Positions 6,192 through 13,071 of a stretch of 13,279 bases of DNA are shown here, piece by piece. Where the stretch lies: positions 1 to 13,279 of the forward strand of contig JALHTX010000335.1 in the NCBI GenBank assembly GCA_022866015.1, read 5' to 3'. Within the stretch, counting starts at the first letter, position 1; each line of letters starts with the position of its first letter. Under the pieces are notes generated by a model. It did no database searches. It was not told where the DNA came from and worked only from the letters and a program-made list of their open reading frames with translations. The DNA comes from Thermoplasmatota archaeon. GTDB taxonomy: Archaea > Thermoplasmatota > E2 > DHVEG-1. The position numbers and the translations under genes are program-made.

Positions 6192-6559
6192 AAAATTATG
6201 GAAAGGAATTGATATTGGACATTCATCATTGTGATTCAACAACCTTCAATAGAACAAGCATTAGGAATTATTTTAAAGAACTTTGTAATTTAATTGACAT
6301 GAAAAGATGTGAATTGTATTGGTGGGATGACTATCGAGTTCCGCCAGAAGAGAGGCAAACTGAACCTCATATGAAGGGAACTTCTGCAATCCAATTCATA
6401 AGTACAAGCAATATCACAATTCATACCTTGGAATTATTAGGAAACGTTTATCTTAACATTTTTTCTTTCAAAGAATTTGACCCTGATTTAGTTTTAAATT
6501 TTTCAGAAAAGTGGTTTAAAGGCAAAACAATTAACTCTCAAGTTATCAAAAGGGTTTGA
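6188..6559 (+). CDS. SpeD-like protein (AdoMet decarboxylase fold), degenerate active site
   Basis: A 123-residue protein resembling the small bacterial/archaeal S-adenosylmethionine decarboxylase, SpeD. Recognisable parts are GKELILDIHHCD at the N-terminus, TSAIQFISTSNITIHTLELLGNVY around residue 74 and the IFSFKEFDP strand. In true SpeD a Glu-Ser bond is cleaved to make the pyruvoyl group; here S74 is kept but is preceded by T73, the following His is N75, H79 is kept, and the position of the proton-donating Cys is F94. Self-processing and decarboxylation are therefore doubtful, and a binding or altered role is possible. It is coupled by ATGA to the HNH gene and ends 1 nt before the DUF3326 gene. 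Fold assignment is fairly firm; function is not. Confidence 0.65.
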   Translation: MKNYGKELILDIHHCDSTTFNRTSIRNYFKELCNLIDMKRCELYWWDDYRVPPEERQTEPHMKGTSAIQFISTSNITIHTLELLGNVYLNIFSFKEFDPDLVLNFSEKWFKGKTINSQVIKRV

Positions 6560-6560
6560 A

Positions 6561-7604
6561 ATGATTGGCGTCTTAATTATTCCTACAGGAATCGGAGCTG
6601 AAATCGGTGGACATGCTGGAGATGGCAACCCTGTTGCAAAATTAATTGCATCTTGTTGTGATAAACTGATTACGCATCCGAATGTTGTCAATGCTTCTGA
6701 TATAAATGAGATGACCGAAAACACATTATATGTTGAGGGTAGCATACTTGATAGATTCTTAGAAGGAAAAATAGAATTAAAAGAGATAAAATCAAATAAG
6801 ATATTAGTAGTTGCAAACTCACCCATTACTAACGATACTATTAATGCGGTATCTGCAGCTAGAGCGACGGTCGGCATAGATGCAGAAATTGTAGAGCTAG
6901 AAACTTCTTTTGAAATGACATCAAAATTTGAAAATAATATCGCTACTGGGGAAGTAACTGGATGGAGGGAGTTGATAAAGCAGGTTAAGGAGTATAAATT
7001 CGATGCTTTAGCAATTCATTCATCGATTGATGTAGATAGAGATGTTCTAATCAATTATTATAAGAAAGGTGGATTGAATCCTTATGGTGGAGTTGAAGCG
7101 AAAGCGTCGAAACTAATCGCCAATGAGTTAAACAAACCTGTAGCACATGCTCCTCTTGAAGATGTTACAATTGAAGATGAGGAATTATATTATATCTACG
7201 ATAGAGTAATCGACCCAAGACTTGCCCCAGAAGCTATATCAAACTGTTATCTACACTCTGTTTTAAAGGGATTATTTAAAGCACCCAGAATAGGAAATGG
7301 TTTGTCTGTTCAAGATGTCGATTTCCTAATTACGCCAATAAATTGTGTTGGAAGGCCCCACAAAGCTTGTTTGGAAAGAAATATACCAATAATTGCCGTT
7401 AAAGAAAATAAAACCTGTCTTAATGATGAAATGTCTGATGAATTTATCATAGTGGAAAATTATTTAGAAGCAGTTGGTATAATTCAAGCTATGAAAATTG
7501 GCATATCTCCGAAATCTGTTTGTCGCCCGCTGGCATACACGGTAGTCCACAAGCCAGAAAAAATTAGTAACAAAAATAATAAAAATATAGTTTTAAAAAA
7601 CTAA
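6561..7604 (+). CDS. DUF3326 family protein
   Basis: A 347-residue protein of the DUF3326 family, recognisable from its N-terminus (IPTGIGAEIGGHAGDGNP, residues 6-23) and the following LITHPNVVNASDINEM and NTLYVEGS motifs. Glycine-rich and conserved acidic, His and Asn residues look like an enzyme active site, but the family has no established reaction that I know of. No signal peptide or membrane segment is seen, so it should be cytosolic. It is the last gene of the plus-strand operon: one base separates the SpeD-like stop from its ATG, and AAAGGG lies shortly upstream. Its stop is only 1 nt from the stop of the convergent HD gene, so transcripts from both sides must run into each other. Confidence 0.75.
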   Translation: MIGVLIIPTGIGAEIGGHAGDGNPVAKLIASCCDKLITHPNVVNASDINEMTENTLYVEGSILDRFLEGKIELKEIKSNKILVVANSPITNDTINAVSAARATVGIDAEIVELETSFEMTSKFENNIATGEVTGWRELIKQVKEYKFDALAIHSSIDVDRDVLINYYKKGGLNPYGGVEAKASKLIANELNKPVAHAPLEDVTIEDEELYYIYDRVIDPRLAPEAISNCYLHSVLKGLFKAPRIGNGLSVQDVDFLITPINCVGRPHKACLERNIPIIAVKENKTCLNDEMSDEFIIVENYLEAVGIIQAMKIGISPKSVCRPLAYTVVHKPEKISNKNNKNIVLKN

Positions 7605-7605
7605 T

Positions 7606-9027
7606 CTAATAATTTGTTATTTGTTCAATCTTCAGTTCTTCTTTATCTGCTTTTTTTAGAGCATCCTGTATCTTTTTTCTTTTATCTTTTTTTGCATATA
7701 CTGAAAAATAAATGATTTTATTTGGTATTAGGTCTATTAAAATACGATTAACTCCTTTTTGATCGACTATTTTTTCTTCATCAGGATCATAAATTGCATA
7801 ATCCATTTTCCCCAATTGAAATGGATTTTTTATATCTAAATATGGAATATCAATTTCAATATCTGTACTATCTGTACCTTGAGGTAGTTGTTTAGTAATA
7901 ACATCTAAAATTTCAGACTCTTTTATTTTTATTTCCGCTCCAAGAATCTTTAATGGATTTATTTTTTGGCTATAAACATGTCTCCATTCTAAATCTCTAT
8001 TTATTATCTTTTTCCACGGAATAGCTAATTTACTTTTTTCATTGGCGATTTCGTTTGACCATTTTTTCACTTCAGAAAATAAGCTAAATTCAGTTAATTC
8101 AAGATATTTCTGATAACTATCAATTTCTGTTATTGGATTGCCAATTCCTAAAATTTCCATTGTCTTTGGTAATAATTTTTTTACGCTAATGTCGTAGGCT
8201 CTTGCAGTGCGATGATAATAAACTGATGTAAACATAAAAATACGAGATAGCAGAAATGCTTGTAAAGCAGATTCGGAAGTTTTGTATAATGCCAAACCTC
8301 CTTCATCAGGAATAATTGAAGAATTAATAAGTCTGTCAGCATCGATCATACTATATTCCTTTGTTCCGCAAAAATATGCATCTCTCTGGATGAAATCTAG
8401 AGTGTCAGCAGTCCATATACCGTGTAATATTTTATAAAGTGATTTCTGATAATTCTCAGTAAAAGAATCTTCATTATTATGTTTTATGCGATTAATAAGA
8501 TCTTTAAAATTCAAATCTCCCGAAAATTTTCCATAAGGTGATCTATTTATTTTTGATATTTTTTCCTGAAATTCATTTTTAATTATTTCTTGAGATATGT
8601 CTTCATGTGTGATTTTATAATTTGGAAATAGAAAAGTATCGTCAAGTAGATGACCAAAGGGACCATGCCCAATGTCATGTAAAAGACCAGAAAGACGGAG
8701 TTCCTCTACTAACATATTTGTTTCAGGGAGATTAGTTGGTCCATTGATTTTGTTTCTTAAAGGAGAATATAAGTGATTTGCGAAAATACCACATAAGTGC
8801 ATAGTACCAAGAGAATGTTGAAATCTTGTATGTTCTGCCCCTGGATAGACTATCCAAGCACTTTGTAATTGATGAATTTGTCTAAGTCTTTGAAAAGGTG
8901 GAGTATCTATTATATCCTTTTCAGCAATTTCACCATTCCCAGAACTTTTTGTGAAATCGATATAATTATAAATAGGATCCCTAACAATATCAGTATATTT
9001 CCTATAAGGGATGACGAGAGTGGTCAT
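7606..9027 (-). CDS. HD-domain phosphohydrolase (dGTPase/SAMHD1-like, YwfO type)
   Basis: A 473-residue metal-dependent phosphohydrolase of COG1078. The metal site can be read off: H71 in HTRFQHSLG, H117-D118 in LLHDIGHGPFGH, and D211 in TLDFIQRDAYFCG, matching H167, H206-D207 and D311 of SAMHD1. H66, H121, H126 and H141 are also of the usual conserved set. Relatives hydrolyse dNTPs to nucleoside and triphosphate; depletion of dNTPs by such enzymes can restrict phage. Start ATG 9027 has GGAGTC 5-10 nt upstream. It follows a YwgA-like gene after 19 nt in the same direction, the pairing seen as ywgA-ywfO in Bacillus, so the two should be one transcript driven from element copy C. Confidence 0.85.
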   Translation of the reverse strand: MTTLVIPYRKYTDIVRDPIYNYIDFTKSSGNGEIAEKDIIDTPPFQRLRQIHQLQSAWIVYPGAEHTRFQHSLGTMHLCGIFANHLYSPLRNKINGPTNLPETNMLVEELRLSGLLHDIGHGPFGHLLDDTFLFPNYKITHEDISQEIIKNEFQEKISKINRSPYGKFSGDLNFKDLINRIKHNNEDSFTENYQKSLYKILHGIWTADTLDFIQRDAYFCGTKEYSMIDADRLINSSIIPDEGGLALYKTSESALQAFLLSRIFMFTSVYYHRTARAYDISVKKLLPKTMEILGIGNPITEIDSYQKYLELTEFSLFSEVKKWSNEIANEKSKLAIPWKKIINRDLEWRHVYSQKINPLKILGAEIKIKESEILDVITKQLPQGTDSTDIEIDIPYLDIKNPFQLGKMDYAIYDPDEEKIVDQKGVNRILIDLIPNKIIYFSVYAKKDKRKKIQDALKKADKEELKIEQITNY

Positions 9028-9046
9028 TCGACTCCAAAATAAAAAA

Positions 9047-9568
9047 TCAGCTTATTGACTTTATTTGTTGAATGTTTGTCTTTAATTTAATTATGTCCTC
9101 TTCTTTGATATTAAAAATTTCCTTAAGTTTGCTATAATCCTCCTCTTTCAAATCATATTTATCTTTTAAAAAAAGGTATCTGTTAATAGTGAGTAACTCA
9201 TCAACATCCAATCCTTTCAATTTTTTAAATAAGTCTGGCTTGTCGATTTTATTAATTGTTTGTTTACATTCCCTTTTTCCTTTCTGAGTTAAAAAGATTG
9301 TATTCTGCGGATCGTCAGTATCATTAAGAATATCATTTATTTTTAATAATTCCAAGTCAAAATCAATTCTAGGAGAAAAAGGACCTAAATCACTAAATTT
9401 AAAATCAGAATATATTTTATCTATCATTTTTTGGTTCTGAGCAAAAAAGACAATATTTAAAAGTTGTCTTTCATTTTTGACATCTTGTAATAAACCGAAT
9501 ACATCACACAGTTCTTTTGCGCTGGTTCTTAATTCGATTTCTTCTACCATGCCTATATCTACCCTCAT
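9047..9568 (-). CDS. YwgA-like protein, partner of the HD phosphohydrolase
   Basis: A 173-residue protein. Residues 34-80 (RQLLNIVFFAQ, then KFSDLGPFSPRIDFDLELL) follow the pattern of YwgA-type and related small helical proteins, in which a winged-helix-like part contains the conserved GPFS/GPYS turn. The C-terminal half is charged and helical. The molecular role is unknown; the repeated pairing with an HD phosphohydrolase, as in Bacillus, suggests a regulator or antitoxin-like partner. ATG 9568 gives the full N-terminus, but its GGTGAG is 13-15 nt away and ATG 9550 is an alternative. The leader from promoter element copy C would be about 100 nt, unusually long for this window. Confidence 0.55.
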   Translation of the reverse strand: MRVDIGMVEEIELRTSAKELCDVFGLLQDVKNERQLLNIVFFAQNQKMIDKIYSDFKFSDLGPFSPRIDFDLELLKINDILNDTDDPQNTIFLTQKGKRECKQTINKIDKPDLFKKLKGLDVDELLTINRYLFLKDKYDLKEEDYSKLKEIFNIKEEDIIKLKTNIQQIKSIS

Positions 9569-9692
9569 TTTTTTTGCATCTCACCCATTATTTCTTATAG
9601 ATTCTCGTAATATGAAATAATTATGATTATTTTAATATTTCTAAAGGATTAATGGAAGTATTATTTCTTAAAGCTCAATTCAATTATAGCAA

Positions 9693-9716
9693 TTTCTTTC
9701 TTTAAAAAAACCAACC
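9693..9716 (-). promoter_or_regulatory. Conserved 23-nt promoter-like element, copy C
   Basis: GGTTGG, then seven T and AAAG, then AAAGAAA on the minus strand; one base longer than the other copies. It lies 133 nt before the ATG at 9568, much further than at the other genes. The stretch 9569-9692 between them holds no ORF or RNA that I can see. Confidence 0.55.
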
Positions 9717-9762
9717 ATAGTTGAACCAAGAATTTGTGATAAAATTTTATGATCACTATGAA

Positions 9763-10206
9763 CTAATTCACTTTCGTTTGTGTCTCTGTTTTTAAATCAC
9801 TCAAAACCTCTCTTTCATAATTATGTTCAGAAATTATTTCTTTAAAACTTTTTTTTGCTTCAACAAATAACTCATCATGAAATTTTTTACTTTTTTGACA
9901 AGGTTCTCCTGTTTGTTTATAATGGGTCCGACAATCTGTTCCTTCTATTGCCTTTCGTTTTAGAAGATATAAAGTCCAACGCATACAAATCAAACTCGTA
10001 GCCCAAAGTAGTAGCTCTGGATTTCCTGTATTTGCATAACGTACATTGCACCCTAGTAACTCTTTTACTCCTAATTTATTCATTATTACTTCTTTCGATT
10101 TTAAGATTAATTTTTCCAATAATTCAATATCCGTTCTTGAAGTATCAACAGAATTTCTCCCTAAATCCAATAATTGTTTTTTCACTTCAGGAGTCATTTC
10201 AATCAT
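9763..10206 (-). CDS. Hypothetical protein with four Cys and two conserved-looking His
   Basis: A 147-residue protein that I do not recognise. It is predicted all-helical: a charged N-terminal half (1-50), a more hydrophobic segment at 63-84 (PELLLWATSLICMRWTLYLLKR), too broken for a confident membrane helix, and a charged tail. C53, C74, C92 and C103 with H95 and H110 (DCRTHYKQTGEPCQKSKKFH) might form a metal site. ATG 10206 has GAGGTAGG 5-6 nt upstream, and a TATA box (CTTTTTATAGG) about 45 nt upstream. It is transcribed alone between the M24 peptidase gene and the HD/YwgA pair, and lacks the GGTTGG element of its neighbours. Confidence 0.6.
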   Translation of the reverse strand: MIEMTPEVKKQLLDLGRNSVDTSRTDIELLEKLILKSKEVIMNKLGVKELLGCNVRYANTGNPELLLWATSLICMRWTLYLLKRKAIEGTDCRTHYKQTGEPCQKSKKFHDELFVEAKKSFKEIISEHNYEREVLSDLKTETQTKVN

Positions 10207-10245
10207 GTTCCTACCTCATTTCAATTACTAACTAGTGTAAAAAGA

Positions 10246-10256
10246 CCTATAAAAAG
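10246..10256 (-). promoter_or_regulatory. TATA box of the Cys-containing hypothetical gene
   Basis: CTTTTTATAGG on the minus strand, about 45 nt before ATG 10206; the expected transcript start near 10225 leaves a short leader with the GAGGTAGG ribosome binding site. Confidence 0.4.
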
Positions 10257-10299
10257 ATATTGAAAATTAAGTTTTTATAGATTTTTTTCTAATTATATT

Positions 10300-11499
10300 C
10301 TAACATTCATCTAATAAAATAAGATTTTCCTGTTCTTCTCCTATTGTAATAACTTTTCTATTTTTATTTATAAACACGTTTATTTCTGATCTTACACCTA
10401 TGTTATTTTTATATATTCCAGGTTCTATTGAGAAACACATACCTGGAATTATTTCCCTCTGATCTTTTGTTTCAAAATTATCTAAATTCACACCACTGCC
10501 ATGAACTTTAGAATCAATTGAGTGTCCTGTTCTATGAGTAAAATATTTTCCATAGCCTTTTTCCAATAAAAATTTCCTACAAAGATCATCAACCTGCCAG
10601 CCAAAAACTTTTTCTTCTTTTTCTAGCTCCTCGATTATGAAATTCTTGGATAAATTTCTTGCTTGAACTACTGTTTCGAACATTTTTTTATAGTTTTGAG
10701 GTGGCATCTTACCTAAATAACCACACCATGTTATATCATAATATACTCCATCTGGATGGTCTTCTTTTGCCCATAAATCGATTAATATTCTGTCGCCTTT
10801 TTTTATTTCATAATTGTCATTTTGAGTACATTCAAAATGAGGATTTGCCGCATGTGAATTTATAGCAACTATAGGATTTAATCCTTCATTTATTAGATTC
10901 ACTTTTTTAAATTCCTTCAAAATATATTGTTGCGCATCATATTCTGTAATTTTTTTTTCTGTTTTGAGAGCATCAAAAATAAACTCAAATGCCATATTTT
11001 TTATTCTGCATACTTTTTCTCCTGCTTTTTTATGAAAAAAGAAATTTTTTTCATTAAGTACCGCTGCAAACATTTGAATTAGATTTGCTGAGGAAATAAC
11101 TTTAACTCCGAATGATCTAATTAGTTCTATGGTTCCAGCATCAACATATGAAATACTTGGTATATCATTGTTGGGAGAATATTGCATAGCTACTCTTTTA
11201 TAACCTTTTAAAGTATCAGCAAGTTGCTTATGTAATTCAGTCCAATTTGAATAAATTAATTTGTTACCTGGTAATTTTGATAATTGTTCTTTTTCAATTG
11301 TATGAACTATTTTGATTGGTAATCCGTTTTTAGGGATAAAATAAAACCATCTTCTTGTAGCAAATTTATTTTCTTGGAGACCAAGTACTTTATATGATAT
11401 TGGATCTCGTTTTTCGTAATCATAAAATAACCAACCATTTATTTCAAAATCACGAAGATATTTTTGGATTGATGTTATCTTTTTAGAATATTTTTCCAT
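10300..11499 (-). CDS. M24 family metallopeptidase (Xaa-Pro aminopeptidase-like)
   Basis: A 399-residue protein with an N-terminal creatinase-type domain (about 1-150) and a pita-bread M24 peptidase domain (about 155-395). All five dinuclear-metal ligands are present: D241 (ILIDLW), D255 (YYDITW), H326 (HRTGHSID), E359 (FSIEPGIY) and E372 (RSEINVFI). H221 (NPHFE) and H334 (VHGSG) fit the second-shell histidines. Relatives remove N-terminal residues before proline or cleave Xaa-Pro dipeptides in the cytosol; the exact substrate cannot be told. It begins 10 nt after the stop of the PLD-like membrane protein gene, with GAGGTAGG 5-6 nt before ATG 11499, so both genes share the transcript from element copy D. 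A full-length, apparently active enzyme. Confidence 0.85.
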   Translation of the reverse strand: MEKYSKKITSIQKYLRDFEINGWLFYDYEKRDPISYKVLGLQENKFATRRWFYFIPKNGLPIKIVHTIEKEQLSKLPGNKLIYSNWTELHKQLADTLKGYKRVAMQYSPNNDIPSISYVDAGTIELIRSFGVKVISSANLIQMFAAVLNEKNFFFHKKAGEKVCRIKNMAFEFIFDALKTEKKITEYDAQQYILKEFKKVNLINEGLNPIVAINSHAANPHFECTQNDNYEIKKGDRILIDLWAKEDHPDGVYYDITWCGYLGKMPPQNYKKMFETVVQARNLSKNFIIEELEKEEKVFGWQVDDLCRKFLLEKGYGKYFTHRTGHSIDSKVHGSGVNLDNFETKDQREIIPGMCFSIEPGIYKNNIGVRSEINVFINKNRKVITIGEEQENLILLDEC

Positions 11500-11509
11500 A
11501 GTACCTACC

Positions 11510-12289
11510 TCACTTTATATTTAGTTTCTCTTTAATTTGGCTAATTAGATTTTCATTTATATTAGTAGTATCTTTTATTTTGTCAGAACCAGTCCAAAGT
11601 GTTGCAAAATAATCTATATATAATCTAACAATATTGTCATTTGTGATGCAAAGATAAATTTCACCTTCAGGAGATAGGACGGGAACTCTATAAAATCCCA
11701 CTATAACCTTTTTAGAATCAATGATTATAAATGACATTAAAGGTAGTTGAATTTTTAAAGTATCATAATAACCTAAATGATAATTATAATATCCTTTTTC
11801 TATTAAATGCATGGATCGATTGAAATAGTTTTCATCACTTAGACTTGAGATTTCCCTATACTTAATGATGTCCTTTTTGCAAACTTTTTCAATAACATCT
11901 ACATATTTTTTATAAGCTTTAGCTTCATTTTTAGTTCTGTAACCTTTTCGAGAACCCCATGTTATATCGTCAACGGATTTTTCAGCGGTTATTAGTTGTG
12001 TTGTGACATAATTGTATACATCTGCTGCGTCCTCAAATTGCATTACTTCAACTCCAGGTAATTTTTTTATTTCGTTTTCTATGTTAGTTGTTGTTTCAGT
12101 GAATAGAATAGTTATACCTGTTAGAAATAAACCCACTAGCAATAAGGTAATTAATTCAATTCTATCAGCAATCCATGGGATTGAAAGTATACCAAAAATA
12201 TCAGCGATAGAAATTATTATTGCAGCAATACCAGCAATTATTAATAAAATTTTTTGTGAATAAATTAATACCTCTAATCTTCTTTTCAT
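11510..12289 (-). CDS. Two-helix membrane protein with a PLD-like cytosolic domain
   Basis: A 259-residue protein. Two transmembrane helices at residues 12-33 and 43-64 are joined by a short loop; a helical linker (66-80) leads to a cytosolic domain of about 170 residues. That domain (DVYNYVTTQLITAEKSVDDITWG, later FIIIDSKKVIVGFYRVP and IVRLYIDYFATLWTGS) follows the pattern of phospholipase-D-like modules found C-terminal of two membrane helices or of other effector or sensor parts, but without the catalytic HKD motif. A sensing or binding role at the membrane is more likely than lipase activity. The start at 12289 is supported by GGGGGAGG 7-8 nt upstream and by promoter element copy D. It is the first gene of a two-gene unit with the M24 peptidase. 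Confidence 0.6.
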   Translation of the reverse strand: MKRRLEVLIYSQKILLIIAGIAAIIISIADIFGILSIPWIADRIELITLLLVGLFLTGITILFTETTTNIENEIKKLPGVEVMQFEDAADVYNYVTTQLITAEKSVDDITWGSRKGYRTKNEAKAYKKYVDVIEKVCKKDIIKYREISSLSDENYFNRSMHLIEKGYYNYHLGYYDTLKIQLPLMSFIIIDSKKVIVGFYRVPVLSPEGEIYLCITNDNIVRLYIDYFATLWTGSDKIKDTTNINENLISQIKEKLNIK

Positions 12290-12322
12290 AATTTTTCCTC
12301 CCCCAACTACAATTCAATAACA

Positions 12323-12345
12323 TTTCTTTCTTTAAAAAACCAACC
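12323..12345 (-). promoter_or_regulatory. Conserved 23-nt promoter-like element, copy D
   Basis: An exact copy of the GGTTGG-TTTTTTAAAG-AAAGAAA pattern on the minus strand, with the TATA-like part 42 nt before ATG 12289. The base pair before GGTTGG makes it AGGGTTGG, as in copy A. Confidence 0.6.
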
Positions 12346-12382
12346 CTAAAAAGAGAAGATAAAAAAGGTGTTGAAAATAGCT

Positions 12383-12913
12383 CTATATCTCCTGACCTTT
12401 GAATTTTGCTAAATCAAGAGTTTTTTGTAATTTAATTATTTTAAAAGTTAAATTTTTTGTAAAAAAATAAGATACTAAAGCAATTACACCAAGAATACAG
12501 TAGTATATTACTATTGCATCTAAACCTATGTTCTCCAATTTATTTTCAACAAAGAGAAGTATAGGTAAAGAAAAAATCATCACCATAATAGATGTAAGTA
12601 AAATTTTTTCAAGAATTAAATAGTTAGTACGAACTGAGGAGTATTCTAATAATTTTGTATCAAAAAGTTTTTTAGCACTTTTCTTTTCTGCTAAATTGTC
12701 AATTTTATCTAATTCTTCTTTATCAATATCTTCACCAAACAATTCTTTATAACTATTATAATTCCTCTCTTCCTCTTTAAGTAACGCAGATCCTGCAGGG
12801 TAGTAAGTTGCTGAAGATTCTCCGCTAATAAATATTGGATCACTAGATGAAAAGATTGGTGCGCCACTCAATACTACTGGTTTTGCAATTTTTATCCAAT
12901 TATCATCGTTCAT
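12383..12913 (-). CDS. Two-helix membrane protein of unknown function
   Basis: A 176-residue protein. Residues 1-95 are polar, starting with a Ser/Gly-rich strand-like part (VVLSGAPIFSSSDPIFISG) and then a charged helical part (45-90). Two hydrophobic helices follow at 102-122 and 132-152, and a basic amphipathic tail ends the protein. No known domain is visible. The N-terminal part is probably cytosolic, with the tail on the same side. ATG 12913 has GGGGAG 7 nt upstream and promoter element copy E 30 nt upstream. Its architecture (soluble part plus two membrane helices) resembles that of many accessory effectors, but no activity can be assigned. Confidence 0.6.
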   Translation of the reverse strand: MNDDNWIKIAKPVVLSGAPIFSSSDPIFISGESSATYYPAGSALLKEEERNYNSYKELFGEDIDKEELDKIDNLAEKKSAKKLFDTKLLEYSSVRTNYLILEKILLTSIMVMIFSLPILLFVENKLENIGLDAIVIYYCILGVIALVSYFFTKNLTFKIIKLQKTLDLAKFKGQEI

Positions 12914-12942
12914 TTTTTTCTCCCCATAACTATTTTATATCC

Positions 12943-12965
12943 TTTCTTTCTTTAAAAAACCAACC
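12943..12965 (-). promoter_or_regulatory. Conserved 23-nt promoter-like element, copy E
   Basis: An exact copy of the 23-nt pattern on the minus strand, with the TATA-like part 38 nt before ATG 12913. GATATAAAATAG follows closely, but it is too near the ATG (22 nt) to serve as the TATA box of a transcript carrying the GGGGAG ribosome binding site, which favours TTTTTTAAAG as the box. Confidence 0.6.
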
Positions 12966-13011
12966 ATGATTAAAAAAGCGAAACTGCCAGTATAAAAATA
13001 TAATGATTTAT

Positions 13012-13071
13012 GGTACTGTAAAATATAGCATTGGTTAATTTTCGTTGTAAAATCAGAGTTGGTATCTATTA
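13012..13071 (+). repeat. 14-nt-period repeat element, copy 3
   Basis: GGTACTGT (13012-13019) followed by units ATTGGTTAATTTTC (13030-13043), GTTGTAAAATCAGA (13044-13057) and GTTGGTATCTATTA (13058-13071). The second and third units match those of copy 2 closely, and the 18-nt spacing from GGTNCTGT to the first unit is identical. The stop codon of the partial gene to the right (13069-13071) forms the end of the third unit. Confidence 0.55.

Noticed and set aside
6503..6877. Minus-strand open frame opposite the SpeD-like and DUF3326 genes
   Set aside because: It overlaps two well-supported genes in opposite direction and shows no recognisable motif; several other long open frames opposite real genes were dismissed for the same reason.
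2460..13071. Integron-type attC sites between the small minus-strand genes
   Set aside because: GTTGG and CCAAC occur at the two sides of some intergenic regions, but the second core is missing in the regions at 3184-3286 and 2491-2556, core bases do not fit GTTRRRY, and no integrase gene is seen. A covariance-model search would settle it.
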